Source: Mucilaginibacter sp. PPCGB 2223
GTDB lineage: Bacteria; Bacteroidota; Bacteroidia; Sphingobacteriales; Sphingobacteriaceae
DNA: 64,000 bases
Assembly: GCF_001705515.1 (NCBI RefSeq)
Contig: NZ_MDJS01000003.1
Location: 310,001-374,000, forward strand
Reading direction: 5' to 3'
The notes under the pieces were generated by a model that was given only the letters and a program-made list of their open reading frames with translations, had not been told where the DNA came from and searched no databases. Each line of letters starts with the position of its first letter. The first letter of the stretch is position 1. Of the stretch, positions 53,108-61,336 are shown one piece after another. The position numbers and the translations under genes were made by a program.

Positions 53108-54656
53108 GCAACACCGCAGCATCCTGATAGCGTTAGGATGTATCACGATTGTGCTGGGCATCCTGTTATTCCTTTCGCCGCCCAGTATTTTCCCTGATCC
53201 GGGATGGGGTTTTGAAGTAATGCGGTCGATGCAGCGTGGCGGTGGTTTCAACAACCTCATTTCGCCCGACCCTGCCAATATCGCGCACGATAAAAGCAGC
53301 TTTCTGTCGTGGTGGTCGCCAGGGCAGTACCTTGTTCCTTACTTTTTCCAAACGGTGTTGCAGGTCAATACCGGTAAAGCCGTAGCGGTCACTATCTTTT
53401 TATGTTCGATACTCGGCCTGGCCGGCTATTATCAACTTTTCAAAAAACTGGGGTTTACGCCTGGGCTTTCGGCTATAAGCGTGGCATTTATAGCCAGCCA
53501 GAACTATTTTATCCTGCCCTACATGTTCTACCCGGGCGGCGAGGTTTTGCTATTTGCGTTTATGGGCTGGTACTTGTATGGCTGTTTCGGCATAAGCAAG
53601 CTTAACTGGCAGGCTTTGCTTTTTTTGTTTGCTGCCGGCGTTACCGGCTTTGTTTGCAAATCATCGTACCTGTGGATGTACGCAGCGGGTTTGGCCTGCG
53701 TGTGGATCAATCTTTCGCGCGGTAAAAAACTGCAAGCCTGGCTGCTCAACGGTATTACGATAGGCATTCCGGCGGTGGTTGCCCTGGCTGTGATCTATCG
53801 CGGTTACTTGTCACAAGGTGCAAACCCATCGGACGCAACAGGAAATTGGCTGATCAAAGCCGAAACCTTTACTTATCCGCTGGCATCGCCGCTGCTTTCG
53901 GGCCTTTCGGTCGACGAGATGTTTAACGGGCTGATCTATCACTCCGAAGCACCGCTTATCTCATACGGCTTGTCCATAGCCGTCATCATTGCCCTGGCAG
54001 CGGGCAGTTTACTGTTATTGAGAGCTATCCTCCGCAAACTACCTAACGAAGAGTATAAGCTGGTTTTTGCTGTATTTTATGCAGCAGCTACTGTATTTTT
54101 TAGCTATCTGTACCTCAAACAGGCATCGGTAAGTTATGAGGGCCGGCATTTCAGGATACTTGGTATGCTGGCTATTCCGGGGCTGGTATATCTTTTGCAA
54201 AAAACCAGGATCACCCGTATCGCGTTCATGGTGGCATGGCTTGCTTATTTTGGCTGGGAATCACTGTATTTTGGGTACGGCTATACCGTCAATCACAAAG
54301 TGCCGCATGGCCCTTCGGGGTTGGCACAGCAAGCCTATGATCAGCAAACTTTAGATACCATGGTCAGCCTCGACGCTCAACATCCGAACAACGCTGTTTT
54401 TGTGATTAATAGCCCGGATATCGGCGCCGAGATTATCCATAACCGTGTGCTCACACTGGATATAGATGATATGGATACCGACGACCTTGCCGAATTGCAC
54501 TACGCGGGCAAAGCCGGTACTATTTACATGCTGATGCCGCAGGTTTATGTAAAGAACGGCATAGCTGCTAAGATAGCTAAAAGCTTTACCGGGTACCACC
54601 AGTTTGGCATCAAACAGTTAAGCAAGGATTTTTACCTGTATTCGGCAAGTAATTAG
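53088..54656 (+). CDS. Multi-span membrane protein, possible GT-C glycosyltransferase
   Basis: A 522-residue protein with about ten to twelve spans ([109 protein letters not shown]) and a soluble C-terminal part ([19 protein letters not shown]). The first loop has [20 protein letters not shown]; acidic residues here would be expected in a GT-C active site. I do not recognise a named family. The 20-bp overlap with a polyprenyl-phosphate sugar synthase gene suggests that it transfers the lipid-linked sugar outside the membrane, as PMT/ArnT/GtrC-type enzymes do. Its stop overlaps the convergent obg stop by 4 bp. Confidence 0.75.
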   Translation: MFSEKDKQHRSILIALGCITIVLGILLFLSPPSIFPDPGWGFEVMRSMQRGGGFNNLISPDPANIAHDKSSFLSWWSPGQYLVPYFFQTVLQVNTGKAVAVTIFLCSILGLAGYYQLFKKLGFTPGLSAISVAFIASQNYFILPYMFYPGGEVLLFAFMGWYLYGCFGISKLNWQALLFLFAAGVTGFVCKSSYLWMYAAGLACVWINLSRGKKLQAWLLNGITIGIPAVVALAVIYRGYLSQGANPSDATGNWLIKAETFTYPLASPLLSGLSVDEMFNGLIYHSEAPLISYGLSIAVIIALAAGSLLLLRAILRKLPNEEYKLVFAVFYAAATVFFSYLYLKQASVSYEGRHFRILGMLAIPGLVYLLQKTRITRIAFMVAWLAYFGWESLYFGYGYTVNHKVPHGPSGLAQQAYDQQTLDTMVSLDAQHPNNAVFVINSPDIGAEIIHNRVLTLDIDDMDTDDLAELHYAGKAGTIYMLMPQVYVKNGIAAKIAKSFTGYHQFGIKQLSKDFYLYSASN

Positions 54657-55657
54657 GCCGGGCGTTCAATTGCTTTCCAAAGCATATCTTTTAGTTCGGT
54701 CAGGCCCTTTTGCGCGACAGATGAGATAAATATTGCCGGGATACCTTTTGGAAGCTCTTTAGCCATTTCGGCCTGCAGTTCATCATCCAGCATATCGCTT
54801 TTGGTAATAGCCAAAATGCGCGGCTTGTGAGCGAGTTCGGGATTGTACTCGGTCAGCTCGTGCAGCAGAATACTATATTCTTCCTGTAACGAGCGGCTGG
54901 TATCGGCCGGTATCATAAACAACAATACCGAGTTGCGTTCGATATGGCGCAGGAAACGGAAGCCTAAACCTTTACCTTGCGACGCACCCTCAATGATACC
55001 CGGTATATCGGCCATCACAAACGAGCGGTTATCGCGGTAAGCTACAATGCCCAGGTTGGGTACCAGCGTAGTAAAAGCATAATCGGCGATCTCGGGCCTG
55101 GCAGCCGATACTACCGAAAGCAAAGTTGATTTGCCCGCATTAGGGAAACCTACCAAACCAACATCGGCCAGCACTTTCAGTTCGAGGATGTTCCAAACTT
55201 CCTGCCCTTCTTCGCCTGGCTGCGCAAAGCGCGGGGTCTGCTGCGTTGCCGATTTAAAATGCCAGTTACCCAGGCCGCCGCGGCCGCCTTTGGTGAGCAC
55301 GCGTTTTTCGCCATCCTGAGTTATTTCGAATAAGGTTTCGCCGGTTTCGGCATCACGGGCAATAGTACCCAGCGGTACTTCCAATATTTCGTCGCGGCCA
55401 CTTTTGCCGGTACGCAGCGAGCTGCCCCCGCTTTCTCCATCGCCTGCAATAATATGCTTGCGGTATTTGAGATGGAGCAATGTCCACAGTTGGGCATTAC
55501 CTACCACGATAATATCGCCGCCCCTGCCGCCGTCGCCACCATCCGGTCCGCCTTTTGCCGTTAAAACGTCGCGGTGTAAATGTGCAGAACCGGCACCTCC
55601 GTGGCCCGAGCGGCAACAGATCTTTACATAGTCGACAAAATTTGAACCTTGAGACAT
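54653..55657 (-). CDS. obg: GTPase Obg/CgtA
   Basis: Essential ribosome-associated GTPase acting in 50S assembly and stress control. The Gly-rich Obg fold fills residues 1-158 ([78 protein letters not shown]). The G domain has [12 protein letters not shown] (G1), [11 protein letters not shown] (G2), [16 protein letters not shown] (G3), ITKSDML (G4) and FISSVAQKG (G5). At 334 residues it lacks the C-terminal extension of some orthologues, as usual in Bacteroidota. It may be transcribed with adk upstream, 141 bp away. Confidence 0.97.
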   Translation of the reverse strand: MSQGSNFVDYVKICCRSGHGGAGSAHLHRDVLTAKGGPDGGDGGRGGDIIVVGNAQLWTLLHLKYRKHIIAGDGESGGSSLRTGKSGRDEILEVPLGTIARDAETGETLFEITQDGEKRVLTKGGRGGLGNWHFKSATQQTPRFAQPGEEGQEVWNILELKVLADVGLVGFPNAGKSTLLSVVSAARPEIADYAFTTLVPNLGIVAYRDNRSFVMADIPGIIEGASQGKGLGFRFLRHIERNSVLLFMIPADTSRSLQEEYSILLHELTEYNPELAHKPRILAITKSDMLDDELQAEMAKELPKGIPAIFISSVAQKGLTELKDMLWKAIERPA

Positions 55658-55752
55658 TTGATTTCGAATTTCGGATGTTCGATTTCGGATTTGTTCGCCC
55701 GGTTTGTGATTTAACGGGAATTACAAACGAATCGTTACTTTAAGCTATCATA

Positions 55753-55786
55753 CCGCAGAAGATTTCTCTCTTCGTTCGAAATGACA
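55753..55786. repeat. Possible interspersed TTTCGAA-type repeat remnant
   Basis: The run CGCAGAAGATTTCTCTC followed by TTCGTTCGAAATGACA lies between obg and adk. I recall very similar words scattered between genes of many Bacteroidota genomes, in the form of GTCATTTCGA-type elements. Only one copy is in this window, so the repeat status rests on memory. Just upstream, 55663-55700 has two imperfect copies of GATTTCGGAT. Confidence 0.35.
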
Positions 55787-55798
55787 AGGGTTAGTATC

Positions 55799-56374
55799 TT
55801 ACCTCAAACTATCCAAAACACCTACAATAGCGTTAAAAACATCGTCAACTTCGCCGATGCCGTTCACACTTTGCAGTTTGTTCTGATCTTTGTAAAATTC
55901 GCCAACTATTTCGGTTTTGCTGTGATATTCTACCAGGCGCTTTTTGATAACTTCAGGGTTGGCATCATCCGGCCGGCCGGATTCTTTTCCTCTTAACAGT
56001 AAGCGGTGCATCAGCTCTTCGTCATCAACCACGAGCTTAACCATCACCGAAATCGATTCGTTCTTAGAAGCGAGTAATTGATCCAATGCTTCGGCCTGTG
56101 CGGTTGTACGTGGAAAGCCGTCGAAAATAAAACCTTTAGCGCCTTTGTTGGCATCCAGTTTATTGCTGATCATGCCGTTAACTACGGCATCGGGGACTAA
56201 TTTTCCGTCGTCCATCAGCTTTTTCGCCTCAAGGCCCAATTCGGTACCTTGTGCAATTTCGCTGCGCAATAAATCGCCTGTTGAAAGATGGATTAACTGA
56301 TACTTGTCGATCAGCTTTTTAGATTGAGTTCCCTTACCTGAGCCGGGTGCTCCAAACAGTACTAAGTTCAGCAT
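55799..56374 (-). CDS. adk: Adenylate kinase
   Basis: Converts ATP and AMP into two ADP. The start is set at the Met of MLNLVLFGAPGSGKGTQ (56372-56374), which places the P-loop at the N-terminus as in all orthologues; a 21-residue upstream extension would run towards the tRNA gene and has no family counterpart. Other motifs are HLSTGDLLRSEIAQGTELG, GFIFDGFPRTTAQAEALD and LLLRGKESGRPDD. The 191 residues fit the short form, with a brief lid and no zinc site. The tRNA-Arg gene lies 58 bp upstream on the same strand. Confidence 0.97.
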   Translation of the reverse strand: MLNLVLFGAPGSGKGTQSKKLIDKYQLIHLSTGDLLRSEIAQGTELGLEAKKLMDDGKLVPDAVVNGMISNKLDANKGAKGFIFDGFPRTTAQAEALDQLLASKNESISVMVKLVVDDEELMHRLLLRGKESGRPDDANPEVIKKRLVEYHSKTEIVGEFYKDQNKLQSVNGIGEVDDVFNAIVGVLDSLR

Positions 56375-56432
56375 CCTGTTATTTAAAAGTTGAAAGTCCT
56401 CCTGTTTTTGCAGAAAGACTTTTAGATTGAAG

Positions 56433-56506
56433 TGCACTCGAAGGGAGTCGAACCCCTAACCTTCTGATCCGTAGTCAGATGCTCTATCCAATTGAGCTAC
56501 GAGTGC
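56433..56506 (-). tRNA. tRNA-Arg, anticodon ACG
   Basis: On the minus strand the 74 bases fold as a cloverleaf: acceptor GCACTCG/CGAGTGC with discriminator A at 56433, D-arm in TAGCTCAATTGGATAGAGC, anticodon stem TCTGA/TCAGA around loop CTACGGA, and T-arm AGGGG-TTCGACT-CCCTT. The anticodon is ACG, read with inosine for CGN Arg codons. CCA is not encoded. Confidence 0.97.
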
Positions 56507-56571
56507 AGTTTTATTCAAAACATTCTTTCTACCTGTTTAAAGGTACGAATGCATTTCCCGTTTCGGGACTG

Positions 56572-56579
56572 CAAAAATA
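56572..56579 (-). promoter_or_regulatory. Candidate -7 element upstream of tRNA-Arg
   Basis: On the minus strand TATTTTTG fits the Bacteroidota TAnnTTTG consensus and lies about 65 bp before the tRNA. No well-spaced TTTG is seen upstream, so this is weak. Confidence 0.3.
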
Positions 56580-56614
56580 TGATTTCTTTTTAATGCGACA
56601 TAAAAAAATTTAAA

Positions 56615-57076
56615 TTACTTCAAATGTTTTGCAATCACTTCAAAATCAGGTAAATCTGTAGCCACATCCAGCACCTCGGCATAAATCACTTCCTGGTTTT
56701 CGTTCAAAACAAAGGCTGCACGTTTACTTACACCTTTTAAACCAAGGATAAATTCGTCGTAAAAAGCGCCGTAAGCGGTCGATACCTCTTTATTAAAGTC
56801 GGACAGTAATGTAAACTGATATCCCTGCTCTTCCTTAAATTTCTTGAGTGAAAACGGTGAGTCGACCGAGATGGCCAGCACTTCTGCATTCACGCCTTCA
56901 TAAAAGCCAAAATCATCGCGTACAGTGCAAAGCTGCGTGGTACACGTGCCCGTAAACGCAAACGGGAAGAAATGGATAACTACCTTTTTGCCTTTAAAGT
57001 CGGAAAGGCTGACCATGATACGGTCGGTTGACGGGAGTGTGAATTGCGGAGCGGGCTGGCCGATGGTGATAGACAT
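56615..57076 (-). CDS. Thiol peroxidase of the AhpC/TSA (BCP-like) family
   Basis: Cytoplasmic peroxiredoxin of 153 residues reducing peroxides. The active-site motif is FPFAFTGTCTTQLCTVRD, with peroxidatic Cys45 in a PxxxTxxC context and a second Cys at 50; the same spacing as the resolving Cys of E. coli BCP. Other marks are FTLPSTDRIMVSLSDFKGKK, VLAISVDSPFSLKKF, and KRAAFVLNENQEVIYAEVL. It may act as an atypical 2-Cys enzyme recycled by thioredoxin. It is monocistronic. Phased ATGGGTA repeats lie upstream. Confidence 0.93.
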   Translation of the reverse strand: MSITIGQPAPQFTLPSTDRIMVSLSDFKGKKVVIHFFPFAFTGTCTTQLCTVRDDFGFYEGVNAEVLAISVDSPFSLKKFKEEQGYQFTLLSDFNKEVSTAYGAFYDEFILGLKGVSKRAAFVLNENQEVIYAEVLDVATDLPDFEVIAKHLK

Positions 57077-57102
57077 AGTATAATGATTGAATTATTTAAA
57101 AC

Positions 57103-57259
57103 ATGGGTAAATATGGGTATTTTATAAATAGTTGAAAAGTTGGAGTGTTGCAATGTTTAAAAGTTCCACTTCTCTCTTGATTCTTGATTCTCAATTTTGT
57201 CATTTTCATAATAAACCATGACGTAAACGTCATAAACATATGGGTATTTATGGGTATTT
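57103..57259. repeat. Phased ATGGGTA repeats upstream of the peroxiredoxin gene
   Basis: Two pairs of ATGGGTA words, at 57103 and 57113 and at 57240 and 57250, each pair spaced exactly 10 bp. Between them, ATGACGT-AA-ACGTCAT (57218-57233) is an inverted repeat. The stretch is AT-rich, with short frames on both strands that I do not believe are genes. Confidence 0.4.
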
Positions 57260-57457
57260 TTTGCTTTATTTTTCAGTTCCATTGCCAAATTCATAATCAC
57301 AATAATGGTTGTATCGGCAAAGCAAACAGGGTGGTATTTGTCGGTATTTTTCAATTAGTTTTTTGTCTTGATTATTCACATCATTATTTGTTTTTAGCTG
57401 AGTGAATGAGCTTGCTAAGGCTCGGTTCTTGCATCTTGTCTCTTGATTCTATTTTCA

Positions 57458-57563
57458 GGGCGTTGCCTGCGGCCGGGCTATCCGTTCATACACCTGCAGG
57501 CATTAGCCACGGCTCACACTCGAATCCACCACACGGCCGGTATCCACTGCTATCCCTAACGCA
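57458..57563 (-). repeat. Dispersed GC-rich repeat, copy 2
   Basis: Inverted relative to copy 1 at 51791-51868. Read on the minus strand, it starts GCGTTAGGGA (57563 downwards) and ends CAACGCCC (57458). It carries an extra stretch with TGGATTCGAGTGTGAG in the middle. Both copies are followed by AAGAACC within about 40 bases. No coding frame is conserved between the copies. Confidence 0.8.
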
Positions 57564-57840
57564 AATACCGTAACAAACTAAAACATTTAGGCTCACCCCC
57601 GTCGGCAAACAAGCTTCGGCCGAAAGCGGTGAGAAAAAAGCAGGCCTTGAGTGGTGGCAGGGGCCTTACAGATCTTGATATGTGGGCTGGAAAAAGCCGC
57701 GGATCAAGAGCTGTACCAGCCCGTGTTTTCTTAGCGCTTTGCAGGGCAAAGGCCTGTGCGGCAAAGAAGCCTTTTGCCGACAAGCCGTTTTTGGATACTT
57801 TTTGCGGCTTCAAAAAGTATCAAGCCCCCGCGGCGAATGA
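57556..57840. other. GC-rich, hairpin-rich element with an 85-codon minus-strand frame
   Basis: This stretch abuts repeat copy 2 and differs in composition from the AT-rich gap before it. It contains a near-perfect hairpin, GATACTTTTTG (57794-57804), six bases, CAAAAAGTATC (57811-57821). The minus strand is open for 85 codons (57556-57813) with a product rich in Ala, Arg, Leu and Phe (FFAAQAFALQSAKKTRAG; LRPL-like PLPPLKACFFLTAFG). The plus strand is open too, running into the oxidoreductase frame. It looks like an interspersed element of Sphingobacteriaceae rather than a gene; that view is from memory. The rest of the gap to 58030 shows nothing clear. Confidence 0.45.
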
Positions 57841-58030
57841 GCGGACATCGGTTGCAATTCAATCATGCGCAGCCATCGCTTTCCGCCGTTGTCGGTGTCC
57901 TCACCGACAACTTTTTCCTGATCCCGCTAACCCTACAATATACAAAAAATCCCCCGCATTCGCAATTACCGGGATACTAAAAAAACACGCATTGTCTTAT
58001 CCTGTTTATTCAGTACATTCACTACAGCAA

Positions 58031-59011
58031 ATGAAAGCCATTATCATTACCCAACCCGGCGGACCAGAAGTATTACAACTGGCCGAAAGACCCGTGCCCG
58101 GGCTTAAACCCGGCGAAGTACTGGTAAAAGTAGCAGCAGCGGGCGTTAACCGCCCCGATGTGGCGCAGCGCAAAGGCAACTATCCGCCCCCGCCCGGTGC
58201 TTCGACAGAAATACCGGGACTGGAAATTGCCGGGGCTGTGGTTGAGCTTGGCGCTGATGTTAATCGCTGGAAAACCGGCGACCAAATTTGCGCGCTTGTT
58301 ACCGGCGCCGGATACTCCGGATATTGCGCCGTGCCTGCCGGGCAATGCTTACCCGTCCCTGCAAATCTCACTTTAACCGAAGCTGCGTCGCTGCCCGAAA
58401 CCTTTTTCACCGTTTGGAGCAACGTGTTCGATCGCGCAAAACTGCAGCCGGGCGAAAGCCTGCTGGTGCACGGCGGCTCGGGCGGTATAGGCGTAGCTGC
58501 CATACAAATGGCCAAAGCTATGGGCTGCACAGTTTATGTGAGCGCAGGCAGCACCGAAAAGTGCGCCTTCTGCGAGGGCTTAGGTGCCGATGAAGCCATC
58601 AATTATAAAACCCAAAACTTTAAGGACGAGATATGCCGCATAACCAACAATAAGGGCGTGGATGTAATATTAGATATGATAGGCGGCGATTATACGCCCG
58701 ATAACCTGTTATGCCTCGCCGATGAGGGCCGCCTTGTGCAGATCAACTCGATGAAGGGACGGGAAGTAAAAATCGACCTGGCTCTGATCATGCGCAAACG
58801 TATATCCATCACCGGCTCTATGCTCCGCAGCCGCGATGTGGCTTTCAAGTCGGCTATCGCGCAAAATCTCGAAAAGCATATATGGCCTTTTTTGGCTTCA
58901 GGGCAGATCAAACCCATCATTTACAAAACTTTCCCCGCGGCACAAGCCGCCGAAGCCCACCGGCTAATGGAAAGCAGCGATCATATGGGTAAAATTATAC
59001 TGACTTTTTAA
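58031..59011 (+). CDS. NAD(P)H:quinone oxidoreductase, zinc-independent MDR family
   Basis: Cytoplasmic NADPH-dependent reductase of quinones or enones, 326 residues. I start it at ATG 58031 (MKAIIITQPGGPEVLQL), the normal N-terminus of the family; the frame is open for 134 more codons upstream, but these run through the hairpin-rich element and have no family match. Motifs are VKVAAAGVNRPDVAQRKGNY, IPGLEIAGAVVELG, and LLVHGGSGGIGVAAIQMAKA for the cofactor, then GVDVILDMIGGDY. Catalytic zinc ligands are absent. The C-terminal AAQAAEAHRLMESSDHMGKI is typical. The hydrolase gene follows after 15 bp, so the two may form an operon. Confidence 0.93.
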   Translation: MKAIIITQPGGPEVLQLAERPVPGLKPGEVLVKVAAAGVNRPDVAQRKGNYPPPPGASTEIPGLEIAGAVVELGADVNRWKTGDQICALVTGAGYSGYCAVPAGQCLPVPANLTLTEAASLPETFFTVWSNVFDRAKLQPGESLLVHGGSGGIGVAAIQMAKAMGCTVYVSAGSTEKCAFCEGLGADEAINYKTQNFKDEICRITNNKGVDVILDMIGGDYTPDNLLCLADEGRLVQINSMKGREVKIDLALIMRKRISITGSMLRSRDVAFKSAIAQNLEKHIWPFLASGQIKPIIYKTFPAAQAAEAHRLMESSDHMGKIILTF

Positions 59012-59026
59012 ACTAACCGTAACCTT

Positions 59027-59890
59027 ATGACCATGAAAAAATTCTTAGCCGTCATTTTAGCAGCGCTGTTATACCTGCCGGCATTTGCACAATCGGACAA
59101 GGATGAGATCGTACTGCATAACCTCACCTGGGATGCCAACGCCCCGGCAGGCTTTGAAGAATTGAACATTGTTTCGGGCGGGAGCTTATTGCAGGGCTTT
59201 ATGTATAAACCCAATGGCAAACAAAAGCATCCTACCCTGCTCCTGCTGCATGGCTATCCGGGTAACGAGCGCAACCTCGACCTGGCGCAGATAGTCCGCG
59301 CGCACGGCTGGAACGTGATCTATTTTGATTACCGGGGCTCATGGGCCAGCCAGGGCGAGTTCAGTTTTCAGCATTGTGTTGAGGATGTGGTGAATGCGGT
59401 AGCCTGGTGCAAACAAAACAGCGAAAACCTGCGCATCGATACCAGCAATATCGTACTGTTCGGCCATAGTATGGGCGCTTGGATCTGCCTGCAGGCATTG
59501 AAACGCTTACCCAACATCAAAAAGGGTTTCGCTTTATCAACCTGGGATATTTACGGTGAGTTTAAAGGCATAAAAACCAAAGCCGAAATGGTGGCCAAAG
59601 TTAAAACTGATGGTTCCGAGCCGTCGTTCGTATTAAACAAACCGCTCGAAGACATTTTTGAGCCGGTACTGAAAAACCCCGAATTGTTCGACCTGAAAGT
59701 AAATGCTGAAGCTTTCGCTCATAAGCAGATCATCATGCTCGATGAGCATCACGAAAATGCGCCTATCGCCAACACCATTAAAACCCTAAACACCAATTAT
59801 TTTGATTATGAGGTATGGCAAACCGATCATCCTTTCACCAATAAGCGGGTATCGCTCATGAAAAAGGTTTTGGAGTTTTTAGACAGGTAA
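59027..59890 (+). CDS. Exported alpha/beta hydrolase
   Basis: Secreted serine hydrolase of 287 residues, likely an esterase or peptidase-like enzyme. The signal peptide is FLAVILAALLYLPAFAQ. The fold shows HPTLLLLHGYPGNERNLDLA (oxyanion region), VIYFDYRGSWASQGEFSF, and NIVLFGHSMGAWICLQAL with the nucleophile elbow GHSMG. An acid (LDEHHENAP) and a late His (TDHPFTNKR) complete the triad. ATG 59027 and 59033 (MKKFLA) are both possible. It is 15 bp after the oxidoreductase gene. Substrate unknown. Confidence 0.88.
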   Translation: MTMKKFLAVILAALLYLPAFAQSDKDEIVLHNLTWDANAPAGFEELNIVSGGSLLQGFMYKPNGKQKHPTLLLLHGYPGNERNLDLAQIVRAHGWNVIYFDYRGSWASQGEFSFQHCVEDVVNAVAWCKQNSENLRIDTSNIVLFGHSMGAWICLQALKRLPNIKKGFALSTWDIYGEFKGIKTKAEMVAKVKTDGSEPSFVLNKPLEDIFEPVLKNPELFDLKVNAEAFAHKQIIMLDEHHENAPIANTIKTLNTNYFDYEVWQTDHPFTNKRVSLMKKVLEFLDR

Positions 59891-59893
59891 ACT

Positions 59894-59926
59894 AAAAAGC
59901 CCGCTTTCGGTAATCGAAAACGGGCT
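59894..59926 (-). terminator. Intrinsic terminator of the SGNH/FadL operon
   Basis: AGCCCG (59898-59903) pairs with CGGGCT (59921-59926), and inner TTCG/CGAA extend the stem. On the minus strand it is followed by a run of five T residues, so it ends the minus-strand operon whose last stop is at 59963. Confidence 0.75.
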
Positions 59927-59962
59927 CAATCAAATCAAACCTTCAAACAATTAAAAGTATTT

Positions 59963-61318
59963 TTATGGGAATATGACCCCGTTATAAGCCGAAACGTTAG
60001 CCAGCGGGATGCTCGACCCGTAAGTGCTGTTTATCGCTGTAATAAACTGGTTGGCAACGATCGAATAGCCGCGTGGGGTTAAATGCACACCATCCAGCGA
60101 GAAAATACCGCCGCTGATATAGTTGGAGTTGAGGTTAAGGCCATTGATCACATAACCAGAAGCCTTGATATTGGTTAAGAAAGTAAACGCATCAAATACA
60201 GCCAGGCCTTTGCTCGCGGCAATGGTTTTAATAGTGGTATTGTACGAGTTTACTGCGTTTTTTACCAAAGTTTGCTCGTTGGCGTCGAGCACGTATTTAG
60301 ATTCGATAGGGTTACGAGGATCTAAACCATAAGGATACGTGCCGACCCCTGCCGTGGTTGAGCCTAAAAGACTCGTAGGGAATGTCAATACAAAAAGATC
60401 ATTAGCAGTAGCTGCCCGTGGCGCATAAGTTTCGGTTGCACCTGTAGCATCGGTAGTATTGGTGGCAGCGTTGATATATAATGCCTGTACACTCGGCACT
60501 GCTTTTTGAACACCTGCCAAAACCAGTGGATAAGTTACCGTAGTAAAATAGGGTATGGTAGTTACATCGGGTATGGTAGCGCAGGCGCCCTTCGCACCGT
60601 TAGCGGTAAGCGTAGTTATAAGCAATGTATAAAGCTGGCCGAATGTTGTCGGATCGGTCAGCACGTCGGCCCCGGTATAACCGCCACCGCCGCCTGTAGC
60701 GTAACCCAAAGCATCATTGTTACCTAACCAGTTGGTAAAAAAGGTAAACGATTTGGAAGTAATCAGGCTTAAATAGGTAGTGGTATTATTAGGCGATGTT
60801 GTAGTTAACATCCTGTCGAAATACGGATTGACATTAGGGTAAAGAGTTGATGTTAAATGCAGCAACTTAATGCCCGGAACACCATAATTATCAAGATTAC
60901 CGGTGTATTTTGCCATCAGGTTAACTGTACCGAAGCCCGGTACAGTTGCCTGGCCAACATAAGCTAAATTGCTCGTTACCGTCGATGTTACAGGGTTGCC
61001 GCTTGCATCAAAACCGGTAAGTTTCAGATAACCCGAGCCGTTGGCCTGCGATGAAGCGAACAAGGGCTGGTTAAACGTCAGGCTGCTGTTTACGCTCGTC
61101 ATTTGCTGCGCTATGATGCTTGGGTACGAATTGAGTTGCCCGTTCAGGTACAAGCCGCCATCGGCATACCCTGCGGTGAGCGAGTTACCTACCGAGATGT
61201 AACGGGTCAGGTCGAGCGAACCTTTGCCTGGCGCCGGGTTGCTGTTAAAATTGGGTTTACAAGCCGTTACAAAAACCGCAGCGGCCAGGATGTATATATA
61301 ATTCTTTAAATTTTTCAT
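59963..61318 (-). CDS. SGNH/GDSL-type hydrolase lipoprotein
   Basis: Lipoprotein (AAAVFVTACKPNF, Cys20) of 451 residues with the SGNH hydrolase fold. Block I is ISVGNSLTAGYADGG with Ser46 as nucleophile (Asn replaces the usual Asp of GDS). Block III is NWLGNNDALGY, and block V is SLDGVHLTPRGYSIVANQF with the Asp and His of the triad. A long Ser/Thr/Asn-rich middle part is usual in Bacteroidota members. It probably acts as an esterase or lipase at the outer membrane, 18 bp after the FadL-like gene, so released fatty acids could pass directly to that channel. Confidence 0.9.
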   Translation of the reverse strand: MKNLKNYIYILAAAVFVTACKPNFNSNPAPGKGSLDLTRYISVGNSLTAGYADGGLYLNGQLNSYPSIIAQQMTSVNSSLTFNQPLFASSQANGSGYLKLTGFDASGNPVTSTVTSNLAYVGQATVPGFGTVNLMAKYTGNLDNYGVPGIKLLHLTSTLYPNVNPYFDRMLTTTSPNNTTTYLSLITSKSFTFFTNWLGNNDALGYATGGGGGYTGADVLTDPTTFGQLYTLLITTLTANGAKGACATIPDVTTIPYFTTVTYPLVLAGVQKAVPSVQALYINAATNTTDATGATETYAPRAATANDLFVLTFPTSLLGSTTAGVGTYPYGLDPRNPIESKYVLDANEQTLVKNAVNSYNTTIKTIAASKGLAVFDAFTFLTNIKASGYVINGLNLNSNYISGGIFSLDGVHLTPRGYSIVANQFITAINSTYGSSIPLANVSAYNGVIFP

Positions 61319-61336
61319 CGTGACAATATTTTAAGG

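Noticed and set aside
56375..56437. 21-residue extension of adenylate kinase
   Set aside because: The P-loop must be near the N-terminus, and the extension reaches the tRNA gene.
55799..56506. tRNA-Arg as an integration site
   Set aside because: No partial tRNA repeat and no integrase gene nearby; neighbouring genes are housekeeping.
57157..57405. Short frames of 65 and 73 codons on both strands in the AT-rich gap
   Set aside because: Low-complexity AT-rich products overlapping each other; no family or start context.
57629..58030. 134-codon N-terminal extension of the quinone oxidoreductase
   Set aside because: It translates the hairpin-rich element and has no counterpart in the MDR family; MKAIIITQPGGPEVL at 58031 is the normal start.
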